From Theocolax elegans (taxonomy: Eukaryota; Arthropoda; Insecta; Hymenoptera; Cerocephalidae), in assembly GCA_026168455.1 (NCBI GenBank), contig CM047428.1, forward strand, positions 83,036,594 through 83,100,593: a stretch of 64,000 nt of DNA, given 5' to 3'. Below, in pieces: positions 60,501-64,000 of this stretch. The position numbers were made by a program, and so were the translations under genes. Each line of letters opens with the position of its first letter. Positions within the stretch are counted from its first letter, which is position 1. A model generated the notes under the pieces. The model was not told the origin of the DNA. It searched no databases and saw nothing but the letters and a program-made list of their open reading frames with translations.

Positions 60501-61600
60501 TATACCCAGGTATATAATACATTCACGTATATACCTATATGCGCCAGTTGAAAACTGTCATATTGCGCGAAGAAATGGTTTATTGAGAAACATCCCTTAT
60601 AAACGTGTGTGTGTGTGTGTGTATGTGTGAATCTGTCTACGACGCTTGCTGTATCTATCTGGTCGTATGACTTCCAAAATATCTTTTTATAGAGGTTTTT
60701 AGATTTACAAGGATTTAGATTCGCGTTTCTTATTTGTTAAACATTGCGTGCACACGTATTTCGCCTCTCTTATTTCAAATTCTTTTCAAATGTTCGTTTT
60801 TTAAATTGACATAACACACTAAATGCGATCACTCTGTTAATTTAATAAATATTATTTATCAATTTATCTGGATAACGTATAACTGTTGAGCTCTTACCCT
60901 CATAGAAATAACTGATTATCATGAAATCATTATAGCTAATTTTGATCATTTCAGTTTATCCTTTTAGTTATCGCGTTAGATAAACCTCCACTGTAAAAAA
61001 TCTTTTTAGCTAATATTTATATTTATATTATATTTAGATATTTGTATAAAAATTAATAAAATTCGTTTATTTTATTGAATTTTAAAGTTTAACAAATCAA
61101 GTGTATAAAATAGTAATAGTTGATAATTGATTATATACACGTGTATATAAAATATTACAATTTATAAATTTATTAACACGTTAATTTTAGTCAAGTTTTG
61201 TAGATTCTGTTCGTATTGAAACAAACGGATTTATAAAGTTGTTTGGTAATATATTAATCATCGTGTGGTTAGTGATAAAAAATTATTTTTTAAATATTTA
61301 AATGCATTATACGTTTTTATCAACATTTATTGTTGACGATTTTGAATCAAGTATGTAAAAAATATGGATTCGACAAAAAGAAGCTAATTATTAGCTATTT
61401 AATTTAAATAGTGGAAATTGATCTGATAATTGAATAATATTTATAAAATTACCTATAATTTAATTAAAGGTTAACTAATAATTTTCTACCAGTATATGTA
61501 TATCGCTGTTTTAACTATTTTAATATTATATATGTATATTTATTAAATGAAAATAAAGAAAAGGAAATGTTTATAAATAATGGTCGTTGGGTATAAAAGA
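57513..61600. other. Mostly AT-rich non-coding; GC island at 58.4-58.9 kb
   Basis: The GC-rich segment 58371-58960 has - strand frames (121 and 109 codons) with no recognisable domain. A (GT)n tract lies at 60605-60628. The phrase AAAAAGCGTTTCATCACAAGG near 59388 echoes one near 21186. Nothing else is supported. Confidence 0.4.
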
Positions 61601-61944
61601 TGCACTCGTAGGAAATAAAAGGAAGGCAATAATGATTGATGTGGCGTTAGCTGACTGGGCGCATAAATTAATTTTTAATCATCGGGAGAGCACGAGCCGC
61701 ACGCAAATCAGAGCGCGAGAGGAACATTGGAACATTGGGTCCCCCACCTGGGGCCCCGACACGTGTGTACGTGTACGTGTGCGCGTGTGCGTGTGATGTG
61801 TTTTTTTCTCGCTCTCGCACTCTCTCTGTCTTTCTCTGTGTTGGGTCGGCCCCGAGACCCCCGAACGAAAGTACTAGCATAACGCGTATGCATGGCTCGG
61901 CTCATATTCCTGAATATGTTAACCCTTTTCACTCTTTTGCTTAG
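61601..61944. promoter_or_regulatory. CpG-rich DNA upstream of the 61945 exon candidate
   Basis: It contains an imperfect (GT)n tract (61763-61797) and CT-rich sequence, ending in the strong acceptor at 61944. The frames are repeat-driven. Confidence 0.25.
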
Positions 61945-62052
61945 TCTACCGATCGACGCTGCCTTGGCAACATCTCGCCCAACGTTATTCCTCGTCACTT
62001 GTTACGCGATTTTACCGCTGCCGGTCGATCTACATTTTCAATACTCTCCGAG
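61945..62052 (+). CDS. Candidate 108-nt symmetric exon, unknown protein
   Basis: The acceptor cccttttcactcttttgcttag ends at 61944 and has an uninterrupted pyrimidine-rich tract. The donor CCGAG followed by GTAAGT at 62053 matches the consensus fully. The length, 108 nt, is a multiple of three, and all three frames are open. Frame 1 reads STDRRCLGNISPNVIPRHLL..., frame 2 LPIDAALATSRPTLFLVT..., and frame 3 YRSTLPWQHLAQRY.... The reading phase therefore cannot be chosen. It lies inside the CpG-rich island 61.6-62.4 kb, just after a (GT)n and CT-rich block. This is the best-formed pair of splice sites I saw in the window. It could equally be a non-coding exon. Confidence 0.38.
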
Positions 62053-64000
62053 GTAAGTCCGATCTTTCCCCCAGGTTTATCATTTTTTGGGTGATTGTTT
62101 ATGTGTGCGAGCGCGTGGGCGTGTGTGCTTGTGCGTCGAATGATCGTTTAACGACGTACGCGATAACCTTTGTTTCATTGGGTATGGATTTGAAAGGAGT
62201 AGGTTCGGAAGAAACTGCAACAAGTTGTACACTGTGTAAAAATATACATTTTTCCAAACTGTTGCTCACGGTGGATACTTACACACGTATACCGACCTCT
62301 ATCAAAGAAGAATTTAGGTACCGAAAACAAAAGTTGGTTTCGTTAACAAGAAGAACTCGTTTATTATCTAGAAAATTCATTTTTATTTTATCGTGTGTCA
62401 AGTATTTTATATAATTACTATAATATCAACTTAAACGGTAGCAAAAAATTAAGAATTCATATTTTTTTATGGAACACAGATGTCACGAATAATTCGTACG
62501 TAACTAGATATATTAATATTAACTATATATATACGCTTGCTATGCACGCTGTATATTCAAATATGCTTTGCAAATAAAAGTGAGCTAAAGCGTACTAACG
62601 AATCGACTTTTCAAATCGCCGTGTTTTTATATAAATGAATAAAATAATAATTTATACGTTACGTTTGAGAAAATATCGAAAAATGACAATCGCGTACCGA
62701 CATATGCATCGGTTCCGGATTTTAAAAAAATCCGCAAGAGCGGAGTTATGGATGTCTAAACTTAGTAATTACAGAGAGTGAGTCGACGAGACAGAGAGGA
62801 TTCACCATTTGACGAAAGTAGAAAAAGACAAGGGTACTCGGGAGACGCGGAAATATGACGGGGGGTGGTCCATTATACACACGAGTCTGATGGATCTGGC
62901 ACATTCCTTGCGTGTAATCGCGCACTCTGTCGTAATGCGAAAGTAATATCACCGAAGGTATCTATATATTGGTACGTATGCACGTAAGAGAGTGCGCAAT
63001 ATAACGGAAACACGATCGAACATTGGCAGAGGGATAGAGAGAAGAAAAGAGGGTTGTCCTCGCGCGGCGAGATGGACCGATAAAACTCTCTCGCGTATTC
63101 GAATTCTTATTGCTGGCGATAAAGGGACGTTTTATTTCAAGCGCACGCCCACCCAGATATTTTAATATCTCCTGGATTAAAGAGTTGGATACTTTCGCGA
63201 AGATGGCTCTTCGCGCGAAAACGCGCGCACACCCCCACATTTTATTTTGATCGGCGACGGATCGGGTTTATAACCAAGCAAAGCAAAATTTTACGTCGTT
63301 CGCGAGGCCCTTTAAAAACTTTGGAAATTTATATTGATACGTTTTGCGATCACCGGGGAGTGGGATGTGCCTCCCTTCCTTCTACGCGTCGATCATTTTC
63401 AATTATCCTCCTGACGAAACTTTCGAACGCTAACCGTTTCCGAGTTTTGCGTTACGCGAGTTTGACTCGCCTGGGGTTTTATGTAATTAACCGACGGTTC
63501 GTTCGACCATATACACGTAGTTCTATTGCATTATTTTTATTATTATTCTCCAAATTGATTTTCGTTACACGTACAGGTACGATTTACAACTTGTGATTGC
63601 CTATATTGCCTGGTGGATTAATCATCTCTTGTCGTTTAACTTATTATGAATAAAGTATCTTCTTTATTTCATATTCACTTTTTTAGTCATTCAAATATTT
63701 AGATTTAGTAAAGTTTTAATTCTATCACGGATCATTACTACACACTTGTCTTCTAATACGCTTCTAATCTAACAATGTTCTAATCTAATCTAAATAATAA
63801 TATGCTTCGCTCTCAAATATCAGCATTATAAATATTAATATAATTTCTAACCATACTTATACTGAAAAACTTAAGAAAAAATAACTACAATTACTCCAAT
63901 ATATCTTTTTTCCAAGAGTCAAGTGAAAAGTGTCTATATAGTTTAGTCAATTTTGCCTATCGTAATTCTAGGAAAATTTAGCAAACTAAAACTAATGTAA
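62053..64000. other. Non-coding; GC-richer 62.7-63.5 kb, then AT-rich
   Basis: A 107-codon + strand frame (62091-62414) begins with a Cys/Val repeat over a GT-rich tract; its later part is mixed but unrecognised. The island near 63 kb has 91-92-codon frames on both strands without domains. The last 450 bp are AT-rich with a TCTAATCTAA-type short repeat near 63760-63795. Confidence 0.4.

Noticed and set aside
1..64000. Conserved insect microRNA mature sequences
   Set aside because: Reading for well-known ones (let-7, bantam, miR-1, miR-8, miR-9, miR-124, miR-184, miR-279) gave no match; a covariance or hairpin search would be needed to exclude others.

Overview
The window looks like non-coding (intronic or intergenic) DNA from an insect, most likely a hymenopteran such as an ant. 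The reasons are a single eukaryotic-type tRNA gene, no operons or ribosome-binding sites, no long open frame with recognisable protein content, abundant (GA)n/(CT)n, (CA)n and (AT)n microsatellites, several small inverted-repeat transposons, and a sharp mosaic of very AT-rich DNA with CpG-rich islands. Unsuppressed CpG and mosaic GC are known traits of ant and bee genomes. The species assignment is inference; no protein-coding gene could be named.

Layout: AT-rich stretches of roughly 0.5 to 2.5 kb alternate with GC/CpG-richer islands of about 0.3 to 1.6 kb. The main islands lie near 1.7-3.2, 5.7-6.6, 10.4-11.1, 12.4-13.7, 14.9-15.8, 17.4-18.0, 22.4-23.2, 25.0-25.4, 26.1-26.3, 27.0-27.7, 29.0-30.0, 31.3-32.4, 34.4-35.1, 36.1-37.7, 38.4-39.1, 40.1-40.5, 42.0-42.7, 45.1-45.8, 46.4-47.6, 49.4-49.9, 51.7-52.6, 52.9-53.9, 54.6-55.2, 56.5-57.5, 58.4-58.9, 61.6-62.4 and 62.7-63.5 kb. 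Many islands carry a long (GA)n or (CT)n tract, a composition common in insect promoters, enhancers and GAGA-factor targets.

The one certain gene is a tRNA-Cys (anticodon GCA) at 23847-23918 on the + strand. Several + strand segments have the anatomy of exons. The best are 5805-5953, 52318-52413 and 61945-62052, each with a pyrimidine-tract acceptor, a consensus or near-consensus donor and at least one frame open throughout. Weaker candidates are a terminal exon at 15706-15822 and possible first exons ending at donors 1967, 10423 and 13038. They would fit a + strand gene or long non-coding RNA with large introns running across the window, but none resembles a protein I recognise.

Mobile DNA is concentrated at 16.1-22.1 kb: a 970-bp near-perfect palindrome, two further fold-back elements, a 371-bp inverted-repeat element with a TTA duplication, a poly(A)-tailed SINE-like retroinsertion with a 13-bp target-site duplication, and a 216-bp palindromic element. 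Related copies elsewhere define at least four families: AGGGGATGT-TIR at 7.9, 14.4, 18.3 and 24.2 kb; AGGAGGTGGC-TIR at 19.2 and 48.1 kb; ACGGAGA-TIR at 21.8 and 41.5 kb; and a fold-back family at 21.5 and 50.3 kb. No transposase or reverse transcriptase reading frame is visible, so all appear non-autonomous.

No CRISPR array, prokaryotic system, viral gene or toxin gene was seen.
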